NCBI RefSeq assembly: GCF_001704415.2
Contig: NC_030821.1
Location: 36,315,210 to 36,379,209 of the forward strand
Direction: 5' to 3'
Length of the DNA stretch: 64,000 nt
DNA from: Capra hircus
Taxonomy: Eukaryota; Chordata; Mammalia; Artiodactyla; Bovidae
The notes beneath the pieces are model-generated. The model was given only the letters and a program-made list of their open reading frames with translations. It had not been told where the DNA came from and made no database searches. Positions 21,109 to 33,369 of the stretch are shown piece by piece. The stretch's first letter is position 1; the number at the start of each line of letters is the position of its first letter. Both the position numbers and the translations under genes were made by a program.

Positions 21109-21394
21109 ACTTTTTCATAGTTCTACAAGTTACAAATTCCAAGACAGTTCAAGGAAGTCTAGAGCTTTCTAAGGCTGACTTATTTTCTTTATATGGGTGA
21201 ATATCTCTCTCAGCAAATAATCAGTGGGAAGAAACCATTTTTGTTTTTGAATACTTCCTAGCTCAAAGAGGGCACTAGACATACTAGTTACCCAGGGGAA
21301 CCAACGAGCTGGGGGGCAAAGGGCAAGATTGTCTGAAGTGAGACCAAACACGTAGAAACCTAAATCACTTCCGGTGCACAGACAGATGCCGATA

Positions 21395-21625
21395 CACAGT
21401 GGTTACATCAAATGCTCTGGAGTCAGGTTCAAGGGCCAGTCACAGGTCTAGCACTTACTCAGCTGATTGACTGGGGAAATGACTCAACTGCTCAATATCT
21501 TCATTTCCTCATTTGTAAAGTGGGGCTAATAACAGTACCAACCCCTTAGGGCTACAGAATGGATGAAAGGTTATGACAATAATGTCTAGCAACAGTTCCT
21601 GGCACATGGTGAGTGACTGAGAAAT
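21395..21625 (+). mobile_element. MIR SINE
   Basis: Near-complete MIR order: 'ctctggagtcaggttcaagg', 'cttcatttcctcatttgtaa', 'agtggggctaataacagtac' and 'cagttcctggcacatgg'. Confidence 0.76.
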
Positions 21626-22819
21626 ACTTAAGACCTCAAATGGAAGGGAAGTAGATCACACCCATAAAGGCATTCTATAGAAATTCCAGATGATGTTTCA
21701 TCCAGGTGCTTGCAGAGCACAGGATTATTAACAAACCACCAGGGACCATTGTGTGTGCTGGGTGCCTGCCCAACAGGATATGAAAAGTCACAGAAAGCAA
21801 CACGATCAGTCACACACACATCGGGTGGTTTCCAGAGGAAATGTGACAAGACATTTGAGATTATTATAAAATCAACCAGGATTTATTTGTAATAGCTTTT
21901 AAATGGGTGAGTTTATAAGAATTATTTTAGTTACAACTCCATCTAATTTAAATTGGCTGATATCTACCTATTCATCCTTGAAATGGGTCACGGGAGGGAG
22001 GTGATTAAGACACACAAAACTAGGAAATATGATTTTCATTCATGGTTGAATCTGGGGCTGGAAATGATGCCATTCAGGTTCTGTTTCTCTCCTCCTTTCC
22101 AACAGGCAAAGATGGTGGTCAAGTAACTCCAGACTCACTTCCTACCAGCTTAGCAACCCCGAGGAAAAGAGGGCAGTTATCTTCAATAGCTTTGGCAAAA
22201 ATGTCTTACATGGATTCCCAACTGGCCTGGTCTGGATCAAATGTCCATATCTGAACTAATCACTGTGGTCAAAGATATAGGAAACTACCAGGCTTAAGTC
22301 ATATGCCTGCCACCATGGGCTCCACCAAACAACATGGAACAGGTTCCCAACAGGATTGCGGACCTGTCATACTACAGACAGATAAGCTTTCCATATAGTC
22401 TCAATAGCTCCGAGGCCAAAACTTGCATCCTGATAAATTAGAAAAATAGCCTCTTTTACCCCATCCCTTCTTCCAGTATGTGCCCTATGCCTGAAGGGTT
22501 ACAGAATGACAAAATGTACTTAGCACTGTATTTCAAGCATTTAGCACAGTGCTTGTCTGACGTTCCCTAAGTTATGAATAAACTGTTGTTGTGCTCAACT
22601 GGGGGTAAAGGAAAATCACCCACTGACACAAGAGCCTGTCACCCTTCTCTGCCCTTACTAGATAACACACACACAGAACACTCCTTGGAGTGATGCTTTT
22701 TCATACTCCGCTGTCCCACCATCATGCTGAGCACCTCTGGCCTCTTGAAGAAAGGCTTCAGGAAGCGTGCTCCGAGCATCATCAGCACCACCAGGTCTCC
22801 TCAGGGCTTCTGAGCTGGG
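21626..22819. other. Mostly unassigned sequence
   Basis: No gene recognised. 'tagcacagtgcttgtctgac' at about 22541 hints at an MIR/L2 end but is too short to call. Confidence 0.45.
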
Positions 22820-22925
22820 ATTCACGTTCCTGGAATGCACAGCTCTGTCTTTTTATCTCAGTATCCCCAGTGTCAGGCCCAAGGGCCTAGTATACAGCGT
22901 GTGTTCGATAAATGTTTGTGAAAGG
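22820..22925 (+). mobile_element. L2 3' end
   Basis: 'cacagctctgtctttttatc', 'cagtatccccagtgtcaggc' and 'gttcgataaatgtttgtg' follow the L2 terminal order. Confidence 0.5.
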
Positions 22926-22942
22926 AATGGATGAGCTTTTGT

Positions 22943-23181
22943 TTTTAAATTTCTTTATTTTTGGCTGTGATGGGTCTTCGTTGCTGTGCGAAGGCTTCCT
23001 CTAGCTGCAGCCAGCGGGGCTACTCTTCGTTGAGATGTGGGAGCTCTGGAGTGCTGGCTCAGTAGTCGTGGTGCATGGGCTTAGTTGCCCTGCGGCATGT
23101 GGGATCTTCCTGGACCAGGGATTGAAGCCATGTCCCTGCATTGGCCGGCAGATTCTTAGCCACTTGACCATCAGGGAAGCC
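22943..23181 (-). mobile_element. CHR-2-type SINE
   Basis: Reverse complement, with T-rich tail at left ('tttaaatttctttatttttg'), then 'ggctgtgatgggtcttcgtt', and the head at right ('cttgaccatcagggaagcc'). Imperfect direct repeat gatgagctttt/gatgacctctt flanks it. Confidence 0.85.
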
Positions 23182-23182
23182 C

Positions 23183-23544
23183 CCAGATGACCTCTTAAAG
23201 AAGGGAACTTGGAAATGGGGGGCGGGGTTTATAATGGTGGCTCTGGACAACAGAGCTAGGTTGCAGAGGCAGGAGAGCTGGAAATGCAGAAAACAATCAG
23301 TAGAGAGGAACAAAGGTCAACAGTCTGGGTCTGAGGTCCAGCCTGTTTAAACCAACAGACAAGCAAGCCCATCATGTGGGAATGGCAGAAATCCAACTGC
23401 AGGATGGCACTGCTCTGCCTCCTCATCAGACTCTCAGTGGCTAAGCATCTTCCCAGAGGTTTCCAGGGGTTCTCCACACACCCCTAAGTTAATCTCACCA
23501 TCCCTACTAAACCCTAGGGAACTCCTCCAGTGACAGTCTGCACA
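23183..23544. other. Unassigned sequence
   Basis: No element or gene recognised; purine-rich in part. Confidence 0.4.
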
Positions 23545-23619
23545 TAATATGAGCTACCACTTACTGAGCACCTATCGTGTACCAGGCATTTTGCCAGACA
23601 CTTGACATCTTTAGTTACA
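23545..23619 (-). mobile_element. MIR fragment (weak)
   Basis: 'ctaccacttactgagcacct', 'gtgtaccaggcatttt': antisense MIR-like start, cut by the following SINE. Confidence 0.4.
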
Positions 23620-23815
23620 ACGTTGTTTAGTTGATAAGTCATGTCTGACTCTTTGGTGACCCCCATGGACTGCAGCCTGCCATGTGATTTCCTAGACAAG
23701 AATACTGGAGCGGGTTGCCATTTCCTTCTCCAGAAGATCTTCCCGACACAGGGATCGAACCCACATCTCCTGCTTGGCAGGGGATTCTTTACCACTGAGC
23801 CACCTGGAAAGCCCC
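23620..23815 (-). mobile_element. Bov-tA SINE with 9-bp TSD
   Basis: Complete reverse-complement copy ('cgttgtttagttgataagtc' to 'ccactgagccacctggaaag'). TSD ttagttaca at 23611-23619 and 23816-23824. Confidence 0.94.
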
Positions 23816-23825
23816 TTAGTTACAT

Positions 23826-24130
23826 TAGTGAAAGTCACTCAGTCATGTCCGACTCTTTGGTAATGGACTATACAGTCCATGGAATTCTCCAGGCCAGAAT
23901 ATGGAGTGGGTAGCCTTTCCCTTCTCCAGGGTATCTTCCCAACCTAGGAATCGAACCCAAGTCTCCCACATTGCAGGTGAATTCTTTACCAGCTGAGCCA
24001 CCAGGGAAGCCCAAGAACATTGGAGTGAGTAGCTTATCCCTTCTCCAGGGATCTTCCTGACCCAGGAATTGAACCAGGGTCTCCTGCATTCCCGGTGGAT
24101 TCTTTACCAACTGAGCTATTAGCGAAGCCC
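23826..24130 (-). mobile_element. Tandem Bov-tA-type units (one near-complete, one partial)
   Basis: 23826-24012 is a reverse-complement Bov-tA ending 'ccaccagggaagccc'. It is followed at once by a second partial unit (24013-24130) that starts within the BovA body ('attggagtgagtagcttatc') and ends in another head ('actgagctattagcgaagcc'). The head-to-tail arrangement resembles a dimeric SINE subfamily. Confidence 0.86.
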
Positions 24131-27100
24131 AATCATATTAGTCATTAATAAAGTTATATATATATAAAGTTATATAATAAAGTTATTAGTTATGTTAGTC
24201 GTTTATAAAGAAGAGTTTAAATAGCTAAAGCTTAAGAATGAGCATCAGTGACAGAATTTCAGTGCAAGTCTCGATGAAATTCTTATACTCTTTCCCCTAT
24301 ACAAAAATCTAAAGTCCTCTGGGACTGTTTTCCTAATCAACCTAGTGCAAAGGACTTATGTCCATTCTAAAATACATTAATCAGTTTTATTCTTTTTGAT
24401 GATTTATGGAGGCACAGTGGCTGTACATTTGCTTTCAAGTGCCATACCCTATTTGATGATTTTACATGAGCTGAGAGACTGCTGATGCCAGTTGGGTATG
24501 CATCCCTGTGATAATACGGTTCTGCCTAAAGATGATCTGCTTTATGGTATGGCCTGAGTGAACATGCTCCAATTACAAAAAGGAGCAAGAAGTCCACAGA
24601 GTGTCTGAAGCTGTGAACTTTTAAAATTAGGACTTGCTTTTACTGGTCACAACTAAATAAAGTGACTAACTTGTACTCTGTGTATTCTAGATAATATGAT
24701 TAATAAAGCCACAGCTACATCATTTGTGCTTGAATTATCAGTATATTTAAGTTCACAGTACTGAAAAACATGTAATAATTATGTTGGTACTTCTATGAGT
24801 TATAATTGCCTCTTGTATGATTACTGATAATTTCAGGTAATTGTCAGCAATGTGAAAAACTCAAAAATTTTCTTTGGTCCCACACTAGTTATTCCTGTAG
24901 GGAAGGAATTGGCTGAGAGGGGAGTTGAGGAAGGAGAGGGTGGGCATTCCAAGTTTGATTTGCTTGGTTTATTCTCTAAAATAAAAGCATTGCTAGAATC
25001 GAATGACTTAATTACATCATATGACAACCATAGGCTGACACACACCACCAGCTTCTAGCAAAGAAAAAATATGTACAAAAATTCCTTTTCATCTTGCAAT
25101 TCCTGACTTTTCAGGAAGCGTAGTCGATTTAAATCATGTGGAAAGCCTACCTGAATGTTTTTACATCTGAAATGCTGGAACTGGCAGGCATGGTGAGAGA
25201 TCACACTTGCATGGTTGTGAGATACCTCAAAACATGGTCATTCCTACTGTCAAGGAAAGAAAAAGCACCCCAACACAATGCAAGACCATGTTTCTCCACA
25301 CTATTAGGATAAGGATAGAAGGAGCTTTTTTTTTTTTTTAAAGGGATCATTTTAAAATATAAAGGCTCAGGGGCATCTATACATGGACACGTTCCCTTCC
25401 AGGGAACTTACACTAATTATCTGTATCTAAAAACATAAAACCTATTTGTGAAGATTCAGGCTCTTAATGGTTAAATGTTAACAGATAAAGGACTAGCTAT
25501 CCAGGAAACCAGATGGCTTGTGCTTCTCTTTTGGAAGACTCATCAATAAGATGACTAAAGATGATCACTTACATCTTTGCTTTATCCAAATATCAAAAGG
25601 TCAGAGTGGCTCGATTTACTGTTTCTTAGACAAACTTTTTTTCATTGATTTAGAAAGGAGAAGAGCAAAAAGATAGTAAAACTCCAATCAGCCTGAGAGA
25701 AAGGTTAAAGCCATTCTTTTTTATATCCATTCTGGGTAGCAATCCATAAAAAATAATTAGGGCAAGGGTAAACCTATTAGGTAGCACAGATTCACCATCG
25801 GGCTCGTCAATCTGAATTTGCCCAGGCACTAAAGATTAGCTGGACTCCAGGTATAATTTGAAAGTATATTAAGTGTATACATATACATTTCTCTTCCTTC
25901 ATGTCCTCGCGTCTGCTGCCTGACTCCTCCCTTTTCATCTTAACTAGCATCATGGTGCATGTTGATCTCAAAATTGTCGTTTTCCCCCTCTCCATTTTAT
26001 TTGTCACATTGTCCAATTTTTCACGTTTCCAAACATCCATCATGCAGGTGTTATCTCTACCCAGCACTCACTGTCTGTCACATTTCCCTTGATCCTCCCT
26101 TTGAGCTAAGCTTCTTTAACACCAGCTGCCATGTCTACCTCCTTCATCCCTGTGCTGAGCAGAGGGGGCTTAGCACAGGGGCCCCGACTCTCAGAGGCTG
26201 GTTATGTGAGGCAGAGGATTTTGTATTAGAGGCCTGTCAGAGCAGGCCTGAAGGAGGACACATTTGAAAGCATCTTTCTTATTGAGAGATAAGGATTCTC
26301 TGTCACTTTATTCTTCTATTCCCGCTTTTACCTTCCACACGACGTCCATATTTATCCTTTAGCCGCCTGCATATGCGACAGTGTTATTGCTGATACTGTT
26401 ATATGATCAGATACACACACATATGGCTGGAGTGAGTGATACATGACCTTCAGCCCCTTCTGTGCTTAATACACACATCTGGGCTCCATACCACACCAGG
26501 CTGCCCCGATCATCTCTGTCCAAGGTCCTGATTTTCCTTAATGGTACTAATAATGCTAAGTGATAAGGCCGAGAATTTATTAGGCTTCTTTCTTGCCAGG
26601 TAATTAAATTCATATCCTTGTCACCACCTCATTTAGTTGGCATTCAGTCAAATCCAGAAGCTACAGAGCAAAGGAAGAGAAGCCTCCCCATTCATTGTGT
26701 GCCTGGGTGGAGGGGGGAGAGGGTATTTTTTGCTGAGATTTTCCAAACTCACTTTGGATTACTCAATAGTGGAATCTTACACTGACTGACAATATGTGTT
26801 TGTTAACAGGAAATTCATCATCCCAAGGAAGTACTGGTTCCTTAAGAAAGCCTATAACCTCTACGGTAGCCAACATAGTGCAGTTCGCCCGGTATTCCCC
26901 AGGTTACAAAGTCTCGGGGATGAGAACTGTGTCCTCCCCTCAGTCTGATATGATCACAGTATTCTGCACTGTGGTGGCCACTCTGAAAACTATTAATTGT
27001 CTGAGGAAAAGAGAGAGGGGGAAGGGAAGAACTAAGAGAACCCAGACACATCATCCAAATATTTCAGTGTCTGCTGTAGTTTCCACTCCTAACAGCCTGG

Positions 27101-28689
27101 TGGGCAGAGGGAGTTTTTCAGCAGTCTTATGGGAGACTTAAGCGTATGAATGTTTTCAGTAACTTGAAAACCCGTGCCTCAAACTACATTCCCACACCAG
27201 ACAACTGATACTAAGTTCAGCACTCAATAATCATCTTCCGTCAGCAAACATGAGCTTTAATGGTTTCCATCAAAGGGGAACAGAAAGGAATCATTTCAAA
27301 AGACACTCTTCTACAAAATTGCTGTGAACTTTTAATCTATTTGTGACAACTACAGATTAAGGAATTTCATATCCAGCTTAATTGTAAGCCTTGTCAGCAG
27401 GACTTTCCTGATTTGTTATACTGAGAAACAAATGTATCGTCAGACGGGAAACGAATCTGAACAAAATCAACACAACTTAATGGAAAAAATAATTTTTAAG
27501 GTTTTTAATTTATGTAAAGGCTTTTCTTTACACGAATAATAATAAAAACAAGACACTGAGTTGGTCTTGAGGGAATATATAAAGCAAGTAGTCATGAGAA
27601 GCCATCCCAAGACAGATGATGCTGGTGTAAACACATTTTATACATACCCACACAACAAATTTTGCTTAGCTGTCTTTACTTAATAAAATACACAGTGTTC
27701 CGGGATGTTTTGGTCCTTGGAGGTCATTCTGATACGTGATATTTCTCTAGCTGAAAATGCAATTTTATCTGGCTTTACAAAAGGTACTCTTAGATAGATA
27801 TCTAACTCATAAAACAGATTTTGTACCTGAAAAGAGTTGGCCCAGTTGAACCGAGAGTGGCACAACATGTTTGCTCTGTGATGTACCAAAGTTTTAAAAT
27901 TAGCTTTGGGAACCTCAGACTTTTCAGAGCTTGCTGACTCGGCACATGGTTTATTGAAGACTGTGAGGAGGGGAAGTGGATGGTGGTGGTGGGGTGCTCT
28001 CTCAACCTCCTGTGGAAATGGAAGTTATTATTTGCCTGTGGACAAAAGACACAAGTCTACCAAGAGGTCCAGACTTCAAATAGTCCATCAAACAGAAAGC
28101 AAGCACCAAGGTCAGGGTAGCTGAAACGGAAGCAATTAACATCAGTTCTCAGCATCCACTATAACAGTGTGTTGGTTCCCCCCTTTTCACGGCTGTCCGG
28201 TTTATCTTAATGAAACACATATGTCATCACAGAGGACCCCCCCCCCCGGGCTTACAGAATAAAGCTAAGCTTCCTACATGGAATACTTTGCTTCTCTCTC
28301 ATTTGGTTGGCTATATCTGCCTGGCAAAGCCACAACCTTAGATAAATTCAACTCTGTCTACACAATACCCTCAGCTTCCCAGCTGAATAAGGATGGAGAA
28401 TAAAACTCCACTCTAGTGACTGGCTACCACTGAAATTCAAGGCCAGTAACTTAAGAGGACCTTAGTGTTTCTGGGCATCTCCAATATGTGTCCCTCATCT
28501 AATCAGTCACTCACTCCCTTCCAGTGTCTGCTGTCCATCCTCACTGTTGAATGGAATTCTAATTCTCATTTCTGAGACCAGAGGAGCCGGCAGAACAGAG
28601 CTCCCCAATCCTTCCCCATCATCTTTCCACTTGCCCATCTTGTCTCTGAGCTCATTTGCTTTGTCTTCTCTCTTGTAACTCTGGGACCT
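24131..28689. other. 4.5-kb repeat-poor interval
   Basis: Apart from a (TA)-type patch near 24155, a T-run at 25327-25340 and a (C)11 run at 28237-28247, I recognise no transposable element or gene. Short open frames (26794-27141, 115 aa; 27680-27889 minus, 69 aa) have no recognisable domain or clear splice context. Confidence 0.5.
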
Positions 28690-29798
28690 AATTGAAATCA
28701 AGCCTTTGATTTAAACACTCGACCTCACACCCTCGTGCCTACTTCAAGACATTACTCAGCCTGTGTCTCCTCTCCTTCCACTTCAGTTCCCCTTTCTATA
28801 GGAGATCAACCCCATCAGGATAGAAATATCTTTCTCTATTTCTACCCCATGTCCCCACATCTACCTCCTATTCCCATTGCATCTCTCTTTCCCTCCTTTA
28901 GAGTAAAAAGTTTCAATACTGTTGTCCTTGCTCTTGTTCTCCAAATCCGGTGGGTTCATTCTTTCCTGAATTCACTCTCACCAGGCTTTTTAGCCCCACC
29001 ACCCCACTGAGACAGCTCTATTAGGTCACCAGTGACCGATTCCATGTGCCCAAATGCTACAGCCAGTTCTCAGTCATCAAAGTCAATTTATCAGGTACAT
29101 TTGATTCCACTCTCCTTCTTTCTAGAAGCACTTTGTTTTAGCGTCCAGGACATTACTCACCTCCTTTCCTTCCCACCTCACTGCTTGCTCTTTCTGACTC
29201 CTTACTGTTTCTTCCTAGTCTCCCTGATTTCTAAATATTGGAAGCCCCAGCATCCAGTCCTTGCAGCTCTGTAGAACTCTCTCTTCCTAAGAAGACTCAT
29301 CCAGTCTCAAGGCTTTAAATAGTGCTTATACATGAACACCTCCCATAGCCTGGACTTCTCCCCTGAACTTCAGGCTCTCTACTGAAGCTGTCTGCTCACC
29401 GCCTCCAACTGAACATGTCTGAAGGAGGATTCCTGATTTTCATCCTTCCCAGCAAGCCTATTCCTCCTGTAGTTCCATTCAGTGAACAATTACGAACCTC
29501 TAACTGCTCTGCTCAAAAACTTTGAGTTGATCTGAACTGATTCTTTTCTCTTATGCATACACTTACGTGTGATCCATCATCAAAACACGTGGGTCAATCT
29601 TCATAATATACCAAGTGTCTGACTACTTCTCACCATTGCCCCTGTTTCCCTGTTGGTCTCCCCCTTTTTCTCTCCTGGGTTATTAGGACAGCTTCCCAAG
29701 TGGTATTTCTGCTTCCCTCCTGAGTCCCCCACAGTCTATTCTCAACACAGCAGGTGTGGCCCATTGTAAGTCAGTCAGAGGCTAATAAACCCAATGAT

Positions 29799-30080
29799 GG
29801 GGCTTTCCCTGAAACATGGGCTTGTTCCCTGATTTGGGAAGATCCCATATGTCACGGGGTAACTAAGCCTGTATGCCACAACTACTGAGCTTGTGCTCTA
29901 GAGCCCAGGAGCCACCATTATTGAGCCCTTGAGTTGCAACTACTGAGCCACTTGTGCCGTAGAGACAAGGCTCGAAAACAAGAGGAGCCACTGCAATGAA
30001 AAGCCCACACGCCACAACTAAAGAGTAATCCTCAGAGCAGTGAAGACCCAGTGCCACCAGACAAATAGTAACAGCTTAAA
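29799..30080 (+). mobile_element. CHR-2-type SINE inserted in L2
   Basis: Head 'gggctttccctgaaacatgg', body with 'gccacaactactgagcttgt' and 'agtgaagacccagtgccacc'. Flanked by an imperfect direct repeat (aaacccaatgatg near 29788 and aaaccagtgatg near 30081). Confidence 0.87.
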
Positions 30081-30460
30081 AAACCAGTGATGCTTTACCA
30101 CCTCACCCAGAATGAAAACAAAGATGCTCACCATGGGTACCCAAGCTCTACATGAACTACAGTTTCCACTGATTCTCCACTCTTGTCTCATCATTTCATT
30201 TTTCTTATTTTCAAGCCACCCAGGCTCCTTGCTGTTTCTCCAGTCCATCAAGAGTGCTTGGTATCAAGGTCTTTGTATTACGTTCCCTCTGTTGAAGTGT
30301 TTTCCCCAGGGATCCACTTGGCCAGATCCTGCGTTCTCTTCAGGTTAACTTGTTAGAGAGGCCTTCCCTGGCTGCCCCTTGTTATCCCTCAATCTACCCT
30401 CCCCAGTCCATATACCCTTTTCTCTTTATCCTGCTTTATTGTACTTTTCAATGGCAATTA

Positions 30461-30589
30461 CCTGGAGAAGGAAATGGCAACCCACTCCAGTATTCTTGCC
30501 TGGAAAATTCCATGGACAGAGGAGCCTGGCAGACTACAGTCCATGGGACTGCAAAAAGTCAGCCAAGACTGAGCGATTGAGCACAGCAG
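30461..30589 (+). mobile_element. BovA monomer SINE with 10-bp TSD
   Basis: Starts 'cctggagaaggaaatggcaa' with no tRNA head and ends 'gactgagcgattgagcacag'. TSD atggcaatta/atggcagtta (one mismatch) at 30451-30460 and 30590-30599, which fixes the 5' boundary at the start of the BovA unit. Confidence 0.92.
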
Positions 30590-30775
30590 ATGGCAGTTAT
30601 CAGCTTTTAAATTATACATTTACTCGTTTGTTCACTGACTAAAATCCTTACTAGAATGGAAGCTCCTGCGCCATAAACAAGGACTATTTTGCACTAGTCT
30701 GTGTTCCCAACATGCAGAGCAGTGCCTGATCCATAGCAAAAGTTTAATAAATAGGAGCTGAATAAACACCAGCCA

Positions 30776-31334
30776 TTTCCAATACTGTGTCTCCAGCACA
30801 CCAAACCATGTCTTTCCCAATGATTCCACACTTCATTTCCCATGTACTCTGTGTTATTTGGTGTCAGTGAAACACTTGCCCTGACTCCTTGCCCAAGGAA
30901 TGAGCACCTTAAGGTATCTGATGTGTCACAGATATCTTTGAAACCTGCCCTGCTTCAACCCACCTCTCCTGTACTCCCCAAAGAGTTCGGCACAAAACAG
31001 CTCTGTCCCTAGTTAGGTTCACAATGACTTGTTCATATGTTCTGAGCAACACTGCCCAAGAAACTGCTAGCCTGACTCCAAAGGACGAGGCTGACAAACA
31101 TCTGCTCTGGGCCACAGCTTGCTGACATCAAAGTTCCTAAATTTTTATGTTAGCAGTTTTTAAATATTGAAGAATCTAATTGCATTTTATTGTAATTATC
31201 TTGCTTTTCTGTGTCCTGCACAAGACTGGATATAAGGACCATGTCTTATCTGCCCCAAAGGCTAGTAAAATTTGAGTGTGTGGAGACTGAATGAACCCTA
31301 TCAACTGATAATAAGGAACCCTGGAAGCCCAGGA
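30776..31334. other. Unassigned sequence
   Basis: No element or gene recognised. Confidence 0.4.
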
Positions 31335-31520
31335 GCATCATGATGTTTTATCCGGGTTACTTCATTTAAACCTCTGAACAACCATAAGAGGAAGAAACGA
31401 TGAGTGCCCTTCACATTCGTGGAACCCCAGGCTTAAACAAGTGAAATAATTTTGCCCAAGGTCAATGGGCAGAGCCCTGAACTATTTATTTAACCTCTGC
31501 CATTTGGTCCACGACATTAT
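31335..31520 (-). mobile_element. MIR SINE
   Basis: Antisense MIR order: 'acttcatttaaacctctgaa', 'caaccataagaggaagaaac', 'ttttgcccaaggtcaatggg' and 'cagagccctgaac'. Confidence 0.6.
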
Positions 31521-31559
31521 GTGGTCCCAGAAGTGTCACCAGGAACACTAGGGAAGAGT

Positions 31560-31710
31560 CCCCAAACTGGCCACAGATCAGAATCACCCATGACCCCTGA
31601 AACGCTGCGGAATCTTTGGTTTTACCCCCAAAATTCTGTTTTGGTTACTCTGGGATGAAGCCCAGAATCTGAATTTCAATAGGCATCCAGGTAATTCTGA
31701 CACAGCCAAT
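31560..31710 (+). mobile_element. MER5A-like hAT MITE
   Basis: 'cccaaactggccacagatca', 'gaagcccagaatctgaattt' and 'catccaggtaattctgac' follow MER5A order. Left terminus eroded. Confidence 0.58.
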
Positions 31711-31983
31711 TCACTAACCAGATAAGATAGCCAACAGGAAACAAACAGCACATCAAATGGGAAGATGAGGAGGAATTTAATGAAGGGACTACTTATAATA
31801 GTGTGGGCAGGGATCAGGTGGAGCAGAACACCAGCAGAGAGTTGTTAAACCTCCAGGCTGAAAGCGACAAGGTGAGGGAACAGCTGCCCAAAGTTTATAG
31901 AATTGCTATAGTTGCTAGAGAAGACAGCCTGGCAGGAGCGCAGATGGTCAGTCAAGGCCAAAGGTGGTTAGGAGACAGAGATC

Positions 31984-32180
31984 AAATAGATGGCCAATGA
32001 GAATTTGCTATGTGATTCAGGAAACTCAAACCAGGGCTCTGTAACAAGCTAGAGGGGTGGGATGGGGAGGGAGATTCCAAAGGACAGGACATAGGTATAC
32101 CTATGGCCGATTCATGTTGATGTCTGGCAGAAACCAACACAATACTGCACAGAAATTATCCTTTAATTAAAACATTAAAA
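31984..32180 (+). mobile_element. L1 3' end
   Basis: Sense ruminant L1 3' UTR: 'aatagatggccaatgagaat', 'ggggtgggatggggagggag' and 'ttatcctttaattaaaac'. The same block lies at 5910-6110 in the internally deleted L1. Strongly 5' truncated. Confidence 0.85.
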
Positions 32181-32393
32181 CATGGCAAAAAAATAAGTTA
32201 TATAAAAAAGGAGTCCATACCCGAGCAAAGAGGAGGAAAAAGAGAGGTATACTTGTCTGGAGGACTAAAAGGAAAAGTTTTTATGTCAGGCATTTGAAGA
32301 TCAGATTCCTATTGCAAAGAAACACTGATCCAGTAATTGCACTGTGAATCTCCGACACATCTACCATCTGCTGATGCCACCCAAATGTCTTTC

Positions 32394-32780
32394 TTTAAAA
32401 AAAAATTTTATTTATTTTTAGCTGGAGGATAATTGCTTTACAATATTGTGCTGGTTTCTGCCATACACCATGAATCAGCCATAGGTATACATATGTCCCC
32501 TCCCTCGTGAACCTCCCTCCCACCTCCCACCCCATCCCACCCCTCTACATTGTCATAGAGCACCGGATTTGGGCTCCCTGTGTCATGTAGCAAATTCCCA
32601 CCGGCTATTTTACATATGGCAACATATATGTTTCTGTGCTATTCTTTCAATTTGTCCCACCCTCTCCTCCTCCCCTCACTGTGTCCACAAGTCTGTTGTT
32701 GATGTCGTATGTTACCACATATATGTGGAATCTAGAAAGATGGTACTGATGAGCCTATTTGCAGGGCAGCAATGGAGATG
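32394..32780 (-). mobile_element. L1 3' end with inverted 5' segment
   Basis: 32397-32695 is antisense L1 3' UTR. From about 32696 to 32780 the strand flips and reads sense ('catatatgtggaatctagaa', 'gatggtactgatgagcctat'). The two pieces are neighbours in the intact element, so this is the classic twin-priming inversion. A direct repeat caaatgtctttc/caaatgacttcc (two mismatches) flanks it at 32382-32393 and 32781-32792. Confidence 0.87.
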
Positions 32781-32919
32781 CAAATGACTTCCTCAGATGC
32801 CTCCTTCGCTCTCGGCTCCAAACACAGGTAACCACACTTGCCTACTGAATACTCATATATCCATGAATCAGGGATGCCTCACATTCCCCACGCCCTGCAC
32901 ATGGGACCAAAGCATCCTG

Positions 32920-33275
32920 TATCTTCCAGTGTTCCTACGCAGGAAAAGAGGCCCCCACCCCCAGACTCCTGACCAGAAGCTAGGGATTCATCTCTAACTC
33001 TTCCCTCTCCCTTCCTTCCAATCAGCCGATGGCAAATCCTTTATTCCCTGCTTGATCTTTCAAATCCATCCCTTTCTATTTTTTTCCACTGCCACTGTCA
33101 TTGTTTGAGGCAACACCGTTCTCTTCTTGGATCATTGCAGGAGCCTCATAATTGGTCTCCCTGCTTCACACTAGTCTCTTCGGAGCTGCCAAAGCATTCT
33201 TTTCAAAATACAAACTGATCCTATTTCTCCCAGGCTTCTCCTTCGACAGTAGCTCCCCACAACATACAGGTGATG
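32920..33275 (+). mobile_element. L2-type LINE fragment
   Basis: 'gggattcatctctaactctt', 'catcccttt', and 'gcctcataattggtctccct' match the same L2-like order seen at 29560-29700. Diverged. Confidence 0.5.
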
Positions 33276-33369
33276 TGCAGACACCAACTGTGGATATAAT
33301 GTGGTTTATTCCCATTTTTTGCAGTTTTGATAGTGGAGAGGAGAAACTATTGATTTTTGCATATTTATG

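Larger units (their letters stand above)
28690..30775 (+). mobile_element. L2 LINE with decayed reverse-transcriptase region
   Basis: About 1.7 kb of sense L2-type (CR1-clade) sequence, interrupted by two SINEs. The part around 29220-29460 follows the order of an L2 RT region ('ctcatccagtctcaaggctt', 'cttctcccctgaacttcagg', 'aactgaacatgtctgaagg'). Later parts show 'ccctgcttcaca'-like and 'gagaggccttccctggctgc' blocks. The end at 30640-30775 is a typical L2 3' terminus ('atgcagagcagtgcctgatc'). Many indels; not coding. Confidence 0.68.

Noticed and set aside
23611..24130. Repeated units as a CRISPR-like array
   Set aside because: The units are SINE copies of about 120-190 nt with no spacer structure, in vertebrate DNA.
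26794..27141. Possible exon after 'tttgttaacag'
   Set aside because: The acceptor-like site is not followed by a recognisable coding segment or a good donor, and the encoded peptide has no known domain.
27680..27889. 69-aa minus-strand frame with protein-like composition in repeat-poor sequence
   Set aside because: Not recognised as any family, and no convincing splice or start context; kept only as part of the repeat-poor interval.
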